Source of the DNA: M55B129 sp034189085
GTDB lineage: Bacteria; Bacillota; Dethiobacteria; DTU022
Length of the DNA stretch: 61,437 nucleotides
NCBI GenBank assembly: GCA_034189085.1
Contig: JAXHVH010000009.1
Location: 1 to 61,437 of the forward strand
Direction of reading: 5' to 3'
Shown here: piece by piece, positions 42,800 to 51,495 of the stretch
Layout: the number at the start of each line of letters is the position of its first letter
Position numbering within the stretch: position 1 is the stretch's first letter
The notes under the pieces: generated by a model
Databases searched by the model: none
What the model was told of the DNA's origin: nothing
Seen by the model: only the letters and a program-made list of their open reading frames with translations
Program-made: the position numbers and the translations under genes

Positions 42800-44287
42800 T
42801 TGTTTTCCCCCCTGCATGGCAACACCGGCAGCAAATATTTACTCACCACCGCTGCCTTTTTTCTGCTATTTATTTTCATAGCACTGCTTAATACCAGTGG
42901 CTGTGCCAAAGAACCCGTTTATGAGGGCGAGATGATGGGAGATCTGCCTGACGGTTTTGGGACCTGGAAGCATCCTGGCGGTTCATATTACGCCGGGGAA
43001 TTCAAAGAAGGCCTGCGCCACGGCCGGGGCACCTGGATCCACCCGGACGGCATCCGCTATGCCGGCCAGTGGCAGGAAGACGAGTACCACGGCCTGGGCG
43101 CCCTTATTATAAATGGACAGCAATACATCGGCTGGTGGAACAGGGGGTCAAAAGAAGGCCCGGGTGTACAGCAGTGGGCTGACGGCTGGATCTACAAAGG
43201 CAACTGGCTCGATGACCGTCCCCAGGGATACGGGATTATGGAAAAACCGGACGGTTCACTTTACCGGGGTTACTGGCAGGAGGGCTACCGGCAGGGACAG
43301 GGTACAGCTATCTATCCTGACGGTTCGCAGTATATCGGGCATTGGGAATCGGACAACCGGCACGGCTCTGGCCGTTTGATTAAGGCTGACGGCACTATCT
43401 ATGAAGGTAAATGGGTTAATGACAGCCTGCAGGGAGCAGGGACCCTGATTAGAACCGACGGCACAGTGCTCAGGGCAATCTGGTCAAATAACGAATTGCA
43501 GAAAATACCGGTCGAAAGTGTTGAACTCGATACCGAAAACCTGACCCTTATTGCCGGGGAGGAGGGTACCATCATCACCGCTAATGTCATCCCGGCTGAA
43601 GCGACAGACAGAGACATTTCCTGGACCAGCAGCGATCCGGATGTCGCAGCCGTCAAAGACGGCCTGGTGCAGCCCCTTTCGCCCGGCAGCGCCCTGATCA
43701 CCGCCACCTGCTCTGATGGCAACCATACTGCAGCCTGCCGGGTAACTGTCCTCGAAGAATATATCGGCGTCAGCAACATTGAACTGGACCGTTCCTCCAT
43801 TTACCTGAAAGTCGAGGAAACGGCCGTTCTCATCGCCACCATTCACCCCGCCGATGCGATCGATAAAACCATTTACTGGCACTCCGGCGACCCGTCGGTA
43901 GCCACGGTAGCCTCACAGGGGCCACAGAGAGCCCTGGTAACAGCCGTTGAAGCGGGCCAGGCCATAATTACCGCCACTGCCGCTGAAAACGGCCTCACCG
44001 CCCGCTGTACAGTCAGCATAACCCCTCAGATCTGGCCTGAAGACAGAATCATCGTTCCCCGTCTGCTCGGCAAATCGCTTGATCAAGCAAAGTCAATTAT
44101 ACGTGAAACCGGCCTAATAATGGGGGATGTCATTTACGAAAACCACCACAGCATCCCCGAAGGTCAGGTCATCAGGCAGGAGCCACCGGTGGGCTCCTTC
44201 GTTTCGCGCGATCGGCTGGTAAACCTGGTCATATCCAGCGGCCAGGCGGAACCGGGAATAGAGAGCCAGCCGGATAAGGTCAATTGA
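42800..44287 (+). CDS. Lipoprotein with MORN repeats, two Big2 domains and a PASTA domain
   Basis: The 495-residue protein begins with a signal peptide ending in a lipobox (NTSGC, about residue 35). Seven or eight MORN repeats follow (YYAGEFKEGLRHGRGTW, YIGWWNRGSKEGPGV, YRGYWQEGYRQGQGT and others, residues about 55-230). Two Big2 Ig-like domains follow (VESVELDTENLTL; VSNIELDRSSIYL), and then a C-terminal PASTA domain (VPRLLGKSLDQAKSIIRETGL). It is therefore a surface protein that may bind wall or glycan. It is on the plus strand, opposite its neighbours. The start is a TTG eight bases after GGTGA. Confidence 0.9.
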   Translation: MFSPLHGNTGSKYLLTTAAFFLLFIFIALLNTSGCAKEPVYEGEMMGDLPDGFGTWKHPGGSYYAGEFKEGLRHGRGTWIHPDGIRYAGQWQEDEYHGLGALIINGQQYIGWWNRGSKEGPGVQQWADGWIYKGNWLDDRPQGYGIMEKPDGSLYRGYWQEGYRQGQGTAIYPDGSQYIGHWESDNRHGSGRLIKADGTIYEGKWVNDSLQGAGTLIRTDGTVLRAIWSNNELQKIPVESVELDTENLTLIAGEEGTIITANVIPAEATDRDISWTSSDPDVAAVKDGLVQPLSPGSALITATCSDGNHTAACRVTVLEEYIGVSNIELDRSSIYLKVEETAVLIATIHPADAIDKTIYWHSGDPSVATVASQGPQRALVTAVEAGQAIITATAAENGLTARCTVSITPQIWPEDRIIVPRLLGKSLDQAKSIIRETGLIMGDVIYENHHSIPEGQVIRQEPPVGSFVSRDRLVNLVISSGQAEPGIESQPDKVN

Positions 44288-44350
44288 CCTTATGTCCCAT
44301 GACCTGCTCTTTCTAATTGCTCAGATATAAGTAATACACCTTATCAAAAG

Positions 44351-44384
44351 ACCTGCCTCTTTTGCCGGGTGTTTTCTTTTTTTC
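44351..44384 (+). terminator. Probable terminator of the MORN lipoprotein gene
   Basis: A short stem ACCTG..GGGT (44351-44370), including a G-U pair, is followed by GTTTTCTTTTTTTC. It lies 64 bases after the stop on the plus strand. The remaining gap to 44502 shows no gene. Confidence 0.6.
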
Positions 44385-44501
44385 TGCCTTACTATACCTT
44401 TCTTCCGAAATTTTATCCTATTGTTATAATAATCATCTCATGCCATATAACACCATCTGAAGTCATATGCCGAAATAACCGAAAGCCACGCTAGCCGTAC
44501 C

Positions 44502-46316
44502 TTATCCTTCATCCTGTTCTGCTATTAAGCGGAAATCAGCGGGAAGATTGAGTTTTCCTTTTAACTCATTTAGCTCTTCTTCCACCGCATCATGTCCCAG
44601 GGCAGTATCGGGAGCAATAAATATGCGTTCATGCCTGGTCAGGGCAAAATTTTCCCGGTCATTAAAGAGTTCCTCATAGAGTTTTTCACCCGGCCGCAGG
44701 CCGATGAATTCAATTTTTATATCTTTCTCCGGCTTTAAACCGGACAGGATAATCATATCGCGGGCCAGGTCAACTATCTTTACCGGTTCGCCCATGTCAA
44801 GGACGAATATTTCACCGCCTTTGCCCAGGGCTCCGGCCTGGATGACCAGCTGGACCGCTTCCGGTATAGTCATAAAGTAGCGCTTCATGTCCTGATGGGT
44901 TACTGTAAGCGGACCGCCGCGGGCAATTTGCTCCCGGAAAAGCAGAACCACGCTCCCCTTGCTGCCGAGAACATTACCGAAGCGCACGGCACAGTAAATA
45001 CAGCTGTTGCAGTTGCGGGCCTTTTCCTGCAGATACAGCTCAACCATCCGTTTGGTTGTTCCCATTACGCTGCTCGGATTGACAGCCTTGTCAGTGGATA
45101 CAAAAACAAACCGTTTAACACCGTATTCTGAAGCCAGATCAATTAAATTTTTGCTTCCCTCGATATTATTGCGCACCGCCTCTTCGGCATTCATTTCCAT
45201 CAGTGGGACATGCTTGTAGGCCGCCGCATGGAAGATCACTGTTGGGCAGTGGGTTTTAAAAACTTCTTCCAGCGAATCTCTGGCCTGGATATCACGCACC
45301 AGGGGCACTTTATTGAGCTCTTGATATTTTTCTTCCAGCTCCATGTCAATATAAAAAATGCCGTTTTCATCATGATCGAGCAGGATCAACTTTTCCGGTC
45401 TCAACTGGGCGATCTGTCGGCAGAGCTCCGAACCAATCGACCCGCCTGCCCCTGTTACCAGCACTCTCTGTCCGGCCAGGTAGCCGGCGATCGATTCCAT
45501 ATCCAGCTTCACCGGCGGCCGTCGCAGGAGGTCCTCGATATCCACATCTTTCAGGGCTTTAAAGGTAACCTGCCCTTTTAAAATTTCAAAGATGCCGGGA
45601 ACAGTTTTAATCTTCACCGGCAGGTCAGCACACCTGGCAACAATTTCCTGCAGGGTGCTGTAGGGCGCTGAAGGCATGGCAATGATAACTTCTTCTACAC
45701 CCATTTCTTCCACTAGCCCGGGCAGGTCCTCCCTGGTCCCCAGCACCCTCAGGCCCTGGATGATCTGCTTCTGCTTGGCAAGGTCATCGTCGACAAAGCC
45801 GATTACCTTGAGTTCCACTGCCGGTTGATGTTTTTTCAGCTCCCGGGCTACCAGTATGCCTGCTTCCCCGGCTCCGACTATTAAAGCATTTCTCTGGCTT
45901 CCTCCCGCTCTCCTGCGGCTGAAATAATCTGCCAGGAGGCGCACGGCCAGCTTTGAGCCGCCGATAAATATAATCAGCAGGACCCAGGCAATGATATAAA
46001 CACTGCGGGGCAGCATGCCGAAAAAATAACTGTAAACGAAAGTCCCGGCCAGGCCTGCTGTAACAGCAATTACAATGAGCATCAGTTCATCTATACTGGC
46101 GTAACGCCAGACCCGGCGGTAAAAACCGAAAATAAAATAAGCTGCCAGGTTAATCAGCACCGCGGGCAGCAAAATCGTTTCCAGCCTGTCGATCCACATA
46201 GAAGGAATATTCCCATCAAATCGAAGATAAAGGCTGAGGGCAAAAGCCGCCATGACCAGTGCTGCATCGAGCAGGGCAAATCCCACCTGTAATATTTTAC
46301 CGTTATATTTAGCCAT
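44502..46316 (-). CDS. pglF: PglF/WbpM-type UDP-GlcNAc C6-dehydratase
   Basis: This 604-residue membrane dehydratase has four N-terminal hydrophobic helices (residues about 10-120), a CoA-binding-like domain (LIVGAGEAGILVAREL) and a C-terminal SDR domain (VTGAGGSIGSELCRQIA, FHAAAYKHVPLME, STDKAVNPSSVMGTTKR). A methionine replaces the usual catalytic tyrosine before TTKR, as in the WbpM/PglF group. It makes UDP-4-keto-6-deoxy-GlcNAc, the first step to bacillosamine. It is the last gene of the PglA-C-D-E-F set. GGAGG precedes the ATG. Confidence 0.93.
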   Translation of the reverse strand: MAKYNGKILQVGFALLDAALVMAAFALSLYLRFDGNIPSMWIDRLETILLPAVLINLAAYFIFGFYRRVWRYASIDELMLIVIAVTAGLAGTFVYSYFFGMLPRSVYIIAWVLLIIFIGGSKLAVRLLADYFSRRRAGGSQRNALIVGAGEAGILVARELKKHQPAVELKVIGFVDDDLAKQKQIIQGLRVLGTREDLPGLVEEMGVEEVIIAMPSAPYSTLQEIVARCADLPVKIKTVPGIFEILKGQVTFKALKDVDIEDLLRRPPVKLDMESIAGYLAGQRVLVTGAGGSIGSELCRQIAQLRPEKLILLDHDENGIFYIDMELEEKYQELNKVPLVRDIQARDSLEEVFKTHCPTVIFHAAAYKHVPLMEMNAEEAVRNNIEGSKNLIDLASEYGVKRFVFVSTDKAVNPSSVMGTTKRMVELYLQEKARNCNSCIYCAVRFGNVLGSKGSVVLLFREQIARGGPLTVTHQDMKRYFMTIPEAVQLVIQAGALGKGGEIFVLDMGEPVKIVDLARDMIILSGLKPEKDIKIEFIGLRPGEKLYEELFNDRENFALTRHERIFIAPDTALGHDAVEEELNELKGKLNLPADFRLIAEQDEG

Positions 46317-46434
46317 TCAAAACCTCCGACTTCATTTCCATATTCCCAGGCCCTGTTTTCGTCAAAGACCTTCTTCTATAAATCACTTCTCTAAAACTTG
46401 ATCCAATCGCACTCTCTTTTCCGACATCATGCCC

Positions 46435-47646
46435 TTACAGTAAATCTTTAATTACTTCTATAACCCTCTCCTGATCTTCAATGCTCATATTGGACCCGGA
46501 AGGCAAACAGAGGCCCTTTTCGAAGAGGTCGTCGGAAATGCTGAGCTCCCCTCTGTCATTAAGATTAGCCTCTTTACCTTCACGCCCTTCCAGCGGTATT
46601 GATTTCCTTGCTTGCCCCTCGTGGGGATAATAAAGGGTACCTTCGTAAAGCGGTTGCCGGTGCATCGGCTTCCAGACCGGCCGCGCTTCAATATTTTCCG
46701 CTTCCAGAGCATCGATGATCTGTTCCCTGCCCATACCGCAGAGGTCCGGGTTAACGGTAAGGGCGGTCAGCCAGCGATTGGCCTGCCCGTAACCCGCTTC
46801 GGGCATAAATTCGAAGCCGTCTATATCCCCAAGGGATTCCCGGTAACGTGCGAAAACAGCGCGGCGAGCGGCAACCCGCTGCTCCAGCACCGTCAACTGG
46901 CCCCGGCCGATCCCGGCCAGCACATTGCTCAGGCGGTAATTGTAACCGGTTTCAGTATGCTCATAGTGCCGGACAGGCTGCCGGGCCTGGGTGGCCAGGT
47001 AGCGGGCTCTTTCCAGTGCTTCCTCATCATTGGAGAGCAAAGCTCCGCCTCCCGAAGTGGTAATAATTTTGTTCCCGTTAAAAGAGAGTATGCCGAAACG
47101 CCCAAAACTACCGCACCGGCGGTCCCGGTATGTGGCCCCCAGGGCTTCGGCGGCATCCTCAATCAGGTCCACCCCATAGCGGTTGCAGAGGTCTTCAACG
47201 GGCTCCATGTCGGCACTCTGGCCGTAAAGGTCAGTTATAATTACCGCCTTTGGCAGCCCGCCGGCTCTCCCTGCATCTTCAAAAGCCCGGGCCAGGGCTG
47301 CAGTGCTGATATTCCAGCTCTGCGGCTCGGCATCGATAAAGACAGGTTCTGCACCGACATACAAAATGGGGTTTGCCGTAGCGGCAAAAGTAAGGGAGGA
47401 GCAAAACACCCGGTCCCCTCGCCTTACACCGGTCAGCAGCAGGGCCAGGTGAATCGCTGACGTGCCTGAACTTAAAGCAAGCGCCCCTCTTACTGAAACA
47501 TATTCCGCCAGCTCTTTCTCGAAAGCATCGACATGCGGCCCGAGAGGGGCAATCCAGTTGGCAGCAAAGGCCTCTTTTATATATTCCATTTCCCGACCGC
47601 TCATATGCGGAGAGGATAAATAGATACGCTTTCCTTTCTCTGCCAA
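46435..47646 (-). CDS. pglE: PglE-like sugar aminotransferase (DegT/DnrJ/EryC1 family)
   Basis: This 403-residue PLP enzyme transfers an amino group to the 4-keto sugar made by PglF. KRIYLSSPHMSGREMEYIKEAF is the PglE-type opening. LALSSGTSAIHLAL, DLIEDAAEALGATY and the PLP lysine in FNGNKIITTSGGG are all present. The TTG start lies seven bases after GGAGG. An insertion (LEGREGKEANLNDRGELS) near the C-terminus is longer than I would expect. It lies between the acetyltransferase and dehydratase genes, as expected for a bacillosamine set. Confidence 0.92.
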   Translation of the reverse strand: MAEKGKRIYLSSPHMSGREMEYIKEAFAANWIAPLGPHVDAFEKELAEYVSVRGALALSSGTSAIHLALLLTGVRRGDRVFCSSLTFAATANPILYVGAEPVFIDAEPQSWNISTAALARAFEDAGRAGGLPKAVIITDLYGQSADMEPVEDLCNRYGVDLIEDAAEALGATYRDRRCGSFGRFGILSFNGNKIITTSGGGALLSNDEEALERARYLATQARQPVRHYEHTETGYNYRLSNVLAGIGRGQLTVLEQRVAARRAVFARYRESLGDIDGFEFMPEAGYGQANRWLTALTVNPDLCGMGREQIIDALEAENIEARPVWKPMHRQPLYEGTLYYPHEGQARKSIPLEGREGKEANLNDRGELSISDDLFEKGLCLPSGSNMSIEDQERVIEVIKDLL

Positions 47647-47708
47647 CTCTCAACCTCCAGTCTCAGCTTAAAGAACTGCACCTTTGAAGTAGCATATCGC
47701 TTGAAGGA

Positions 47709-48356
47709 TCATTTGACAATTCTGGCCGGTACACCTGCTGCTGTACATCCTGCCGGCAGATCCTCAGTAACTACTGCCCCGGCGCCAACTGTAACACCTT
47801 CACCGACCGTTAAACCCTGCAGAATGGTAGCCCCCGTGCCGATCAAACACCCGGCTTTAATGTGAACATTTCCGGAAATATTGACCCGCCACATCAGGGT
47901 ACTGTAAGCATCAATCACGGCGTCGTGTCCAATTCCGCAGCCGGGATTAATGGAAACATGGTCACCGATCTTAATATTGGTTGTCAGCAAGCAACCTTTA
48001 TTGATCAAAACCCCGTTCCCGATTGAAACTTCTTCATTTAAACAGACCCCGGGATGAACCAGTGAAGCGAAAGCTAAACCGGCCTTTACCGCTTTATTGG
48101 CCAGCTTTTTCTTGGCTTCAGTATCCCCAACAACTACTATACAGGCGAGATTATCCGACAGGTTATGAATAGCTTCCCAGCCAGCGTAAATGGGATAGCC
48201 GCGCCTGGTCTGCCCCCCCAATTTTTCATCTTCATCGATAAAACCATATAAATGCCATTTCTCTTTTTCGGAGTTCTGCTCATTAATTTCTTCCACTAAC
48301 AAACTTGCCTCCCGGCCGAACCCCCCGGCTCCGATGATTACCAGCTTGGCGGACAT
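47709..48356 (-). CDS. pglD: PglD/NeuD-family sugar O/N-acetyltransferase
   Basis: The 215-residue protein has an N-terminal Rossmann-like lid (KLVIIGAGGFGREASLLVEEI) and a C-terminal left-handed beta-helix of hexapeptide repeats (GNGVLINKGCLLTTNIKIGDHVSINPG onward). The catalytic His is in GCGIGHDAVI. It should acetylate the 4-amino group of the PglE product with acetyl-CoA, giving UDP-diacetylbacillosamine. It lies between PglC and PglE homologues. The ATG follows GGGAGG. Confidence 0.92.
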   Translation of the reverse strand: MSAKLVIIGAGGFGREASLLVEEINEQNSEKEKWHLYGFIDEDEKLGGQTRRGYPIYAGWEAIHNLSDNLACIVVVGDTEAKKKLANKAVKAGLAFASLVHPGVCLNEEVSIGNGVLINKGCLLTTNIKIGDHVSINPGCGIGHDAVIDAYSTLMWRVNISGNVHIKAGCLIGTGATILQGLTVGEGVTVGAGAVVTEDLPAGCTAAGVPARIVK

Positions 48357-48382
48357 ATTCTTGCCCTCCCAAATATTTTTAA

Positions 48383-48988
48383 TTACTCGTTATTATTTTT
48401 AGAACCCATAAATTCAGGCATAGTGGCCGTACCTTCCCGGTTGATTCCTTCCGCTTTTAAAACTTTCACTACTGTCAGAGCCAGGATCTTCAGGTCAAGC
48501 AGAAAACTCTGGTGATCGACATACCAGACATCCAGTTTAAACTTTTCTTCCCAGCTCAAAGCATTTCTGCCGTTAACCTGAGCCCAGCCTGTTATCCCCG
48601 GTTTTACCTCATGCCGTCTGACCTGTGCCGGCGTATACCTCTCCAGGTACTGCATCAGCAACGGCCTGGGGCCGACAAAACTCAGCTCTCCCTTTAAAAC
48701 ATTGAATAGCTGGGGTAACTCATCTAAGCTAAACCTTCTCAGAAACCTTCCCAAACCGGTTAAGCGCTCTTCGTCGGTGGCAAGTTCCTTTTCACCGGCC
48801 TTGATTTTCCTCATTGTCCTGAACTTGTAGAGCCTGAATGGCCTGCCGTTTAAACCCGGCCTCTGCTGTGTAAAAAACACCGGTTTGCCCATCTTTACAT
48901 AAATTAACACTGCTAGAATTAACATGAGCGGCAACAATAAAATTATCAAGACCAGGGCAATGATCAGGTCAAAAGCTCTTTTTAACAC
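48383..48988 (-). CDS. pglC: PglC-type monotopic phosphoglycosyl transferase
   Basis: The 201-residue enzyme transfers a sugar-1-phosphate (probably diacetylbacillosamine) from UDP to undecaprenyl phosphate. KRAFDLIIALVLIILLLPLML is the reentrant membrane helix. YKFRTM, the catalytic DE in FSLDELPQLFNVLKGELSFVGPRP, and KPGITGWAQVNGRN follow. It lacks the extra membrane domain of the WbaP-type enzyme at 21594. The GTG start is ten bases after AAAGGTGG. It forms a set with the acetyltransferase, aminotransferase and dehydratase genes. Confidence 0.93.
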   Translation of the reverse strand: MLKRAFDLIIALVLIILLLPLMLILAVLIYVKMGKPVFFTQQRPGLNGRPFRLYKFRTMRKIKAGEKELATDEERLTGLGRFLRRFSLDELPQLFNVLKGELSFVGPRPLLMQYLERYTPAQVRRHEVKPGITGWAQVNGRNALSWEEKFKLDVWYVDHQSFLLDLKILALTVVKVLKAEGINREGTATMPEFMGSKNNNE

Positions 48989-49008
48989 GCTCCCTAAACC
49001 ACCTTTAC

Positions 49009-50121
49009 TTAAACCAGGCCCATGGCCCGATTGATCACCTCATTAACTTTATACACGTCATACTTCTCTTCAGCCAGCCTTCGGCTCACCTCACCCATCT
49101 TCTCTATTAATGCCGGCTCAAGGATAAATTTTTCCATCGCCTCTGCTAAAGCCTTGCTGTTCTTAACTGGAACGAGAAAACCATTTTCACCATCTATCAC
49201 AGTTTCCCGGCAGCCCGGTGCATCAGTTGTTATAACCGGCCTGCCAACGGCCATTGCTTCCAGAACAGTGCGGGGTGTACCTTCCATGTATGAGGGCAGC
49301 ACGTACACACTTGCCCTGGCCAGGTAAGGCCGCACATCATCAGTTTGTTCGATATACTCCACGATACCCTGTTCTTTACTCTTCTTCAGTTCTTCCCCTT
49401 TTATCGCCGATGGACTTCCTTCATACGACCAGCCAATCAGTGAAAATTTGGCCTCCGGATATTTGTCATGGACCATTCTTGCCGCTTCAAGATACTCATG
49501 AATTCCCTTTTCCCTGATTAACCTGGCAATAAGCAGAAAATGAACCGGACCTATCGGTAATGGTTCTGCTTTAAAATATTGAAGATTTATCCCCGAACCG
49601 TTAACAATTTCTGTTCTGGCAGCATCGATGATTTTCAAATTTACAAAGCAATTCCTATCATCAGGGTTCTGAAAAATAATCCGTCTGTTTCTCCTTGCCG
49701 CAAGCCTGTACAGGAAAATGACCATACCGCGCAACAAAGATCCCCCAAAAGAGGTTGCCCCAAAAACATAGCCCAGCCCGGTAATCATTGAAAATACTTT
49801 AACCCTTGGGTTAAAATACGCAGCCAGTGAGCCATAGATAACCGGTTTAATCGTATACAAAAAAAGGTAATCAGGCTTTTCAATTGCCAGCAGCTTTTTT
49901 AAAGAAAAAAAGAGAGCCAGATCGCGGAGAGGATTTAAGCCGGTCCGCTCCAGGGGGATTTCCCGGTAAGCAACGCCCAGCATTTCAAGATCTTCTGCTG
50001 CCTCTTGCCCTGGAGCAGCAGCGGTAACAGAATAATTCATTTCCACCCAGCTGCGGATCAAATCGCCCCTGAATCTTAATAGTGAAGAGCTCAACCCCCC
50101 GATGATCACTATTTTACCCAT
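49009..50121 (-). CDS. pglA: PglA-like GT4 glycosyltransferase
   Basis: The 370-residue GT-B enzyme has KIVIIGGLSSSLLRFRGDLI at the N-terminus, LLIARLIREKGIHEYLEAA mid-chain and the donor-site LPSYMEGTPRTVLEAMAVGRPVITTDAPGCRETV. PglA adds GalNAc to undecaprenyl-diphospho-bacillosamine in Campylobacter. The position next to the PglC homologue supports the second transfer here, but the sugar added is not certain. AGGGG lies five bases before the ATG. Confidence 0.86.
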   Translation of the reverse strand: MGKIVIIGGLSSSLLRFRGDLIRSWVEMNYSVTAAAPGQEAAEDLEMLGVAYREIPLERTGLNPLRDLALFFSLKKLLAIEKPDYLFLYTIKPVIYGSLAAYFNPRVKVFSMITGLGYVFGATSFGGSLLRGMVIFLYRLAARRNRRIIFQNPDDRNCFVNLKIIDAARTEIVNGSGINLQYFKAEPLPIGPVHFLLIARLIREKGIHEYLEAARMVHDKYPEAKFSLIGWSYEGSPSAIKGEELKKSKEQGIVEYIEQTDDVRPYLARASVYVLPSYMEGTPRTVLEAMAVGRPVITTDAPGCRETVIDGENGFLVPVKNSKALAEAMEKFILEPALIEKMGEVSRRLAEEKYDVYKVNEVINRAMGLV

Positions 50122-50137
50122 TTTAACCCCTTTTTTA

Positions 50138-51472
50138 TTAATCCTGGCCCCTAGTTTTCATGATAATGTCATCTTCAGGGAATAGCCCCTTTAATTTGTG
50201 TATTCTTGTAACCCCGACCGCGGCAAAAATAGTTAGGTATGCAGCCAACTTTTGCCGGTGCCTCCAGGCTGTTCCATAGTTGGTCGTTCCCCATGAATAC
50301 ATCAGGACCAGGCTAAAAACAAGCACGGCAGCAGTTGAAACAACCTGTTTTTTGCCAGGCCATAGCAGACAAGACCCCTTTACGCTTAAAACTATTAATA
50401 CGACGTAAATTAAAATATCCAGAAAACCGAAAAGATCTGATATGTTTTCTACCATCCAAGGAAAGGGAGCAAACAAAAAATAGATCATTCTGATCGGGCT
50501 TTGCCAGATAAGATCAAAGTAGTTTTGAGGCACCATCCCCTGCAAATATGATGTCCGGCTAACTTTTTTTCTTTCCACTACCGTACCAATAAATTCAGGA
50601 GTGAACACATCGGCGACATTAGCGGGAATCTGGTAACTGATTATATTGCTCAGTAAAACAAAAGCCAGTATGACCATTACCCCGGCCAGGATCAGCTGGG
50701 TCCAGACCAGTCTGAATCGTTTTTCTCGCGGGCTGTAAAAAATGAGCATGATTATATATATTGCACTGAGCAAAAACAGGACCCCGTGCAAAGCGCCAGC
50801 CAGGGCTACTGCAATAAAAGCTCCACCTATATCAAGAATCTTACCGTTATACAGCCATTTCACAAAAAAGTAAAAAGAAGCGGTGAGAAAAAGGATGATC
50901 AGGGTTTCCCTGAGCAGGATTGCCGCAAATGAATTCAGTGATGGAATAAGCATAAAGAACAGGGCGGCAAACCTTGCTGCTCTCTGCTTGGCAATCATGT
51001 TAGTCGTTTTGTAGACTAAAAAAATGGCAAGCAGGCTAAAATAAACATTAAAAATCTGGGGCACGAGAGAAATCCGTCCGAAAATATAATAAAGAATTCC
51101 GATCCAGGCTGAATAGTAGTGCGCACCGGTCATTCCACCTGGCTCCCCACCCTGCAGCCAGTATTGGGCGTTTTTCCAACCATGATTTTCAAAATTAATA
51201 GCATCTGATCCCGGACCTTCACCAGGGAGATCAATGCCGGTATAAGTTTGTAGCAAGGCCAGACCTAACCGTATCACAAGTGCTATATATATAATCTTTC
51301 TCAAAACTGGATCTTCAATCCGGTTTATTAAGACAATAATTAATATTATGCTCACAGCGATAAAATAGTAGGAGAAAAATACATTGCATGAATAGAATAT
51401 CCACACTCCGACCACTACCACTATGGCACATGATATAATTGAAAACTTTTTTTTCGGATGATTATCAGTCAA
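50138..51472 (-). CDS. Polytopic membrane protein, GT-C glycosyltransferase or polymerase-like
   Basis: The 444-residue protein has at least ten hydrophobic helices. After the second helix a large outer loop contains GPGSDAINFENHGWKNAQYWLQGG and YYSAWIGILYYIFG, which resembles the dolichyl-phosphate mannosyltransferase-like (GT39/GT83) group. It could transfer sugars from lipid carriers outside the membrane or polymerise repeat units, since no classical Wzy is seen elsewhere in the window. The TTG start follows AAGGAG by seven bases. It lies between the PNPT enzyme and PglA homologue genes. Confidence 0.7.
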   Translation of the reverse strand: MTDNHPKKKFSIISCAIVVVVGVWIFYSCNVFFSYYFIAVSIILIIVLINRIEDPVLRKIIYIALVIRLGLALLQTYTGIDLPGEGPGSDAINFENHGWKNAQYWLQGGEPGGMTGAHYYSAWIGILYYIFGRISLVPQIFNVYFSLLAIFLVYKTTNMIAKQRAARFAALFFMLIPSLNSFAAILLRETLIILFLTASFYFFVKWLYNGKILDIGGAFIAVALAGALHGVLFLLSAIYIIMLIFYSPREKRFRLVWTQLILAGVMVILAFVLLSNIISYQIPANVADVFTPEFIGTVVERKKVSRTSYLQGMVPQNYFDLIWQSPIRMIYFLFAPFPWMVENISDLFGFLDILIYVVLIVLSVKGSCLLWPGKKQVVSTAAVLVFSLVLMYSWGTTNYGTAWRHRQKLAAYLTIFAAVGVTRIHKLKGLFPEDDIIMKTRGQD

Positions 51473-51495
51473 CTTTTTGCTCCTTAATTTCTTAA

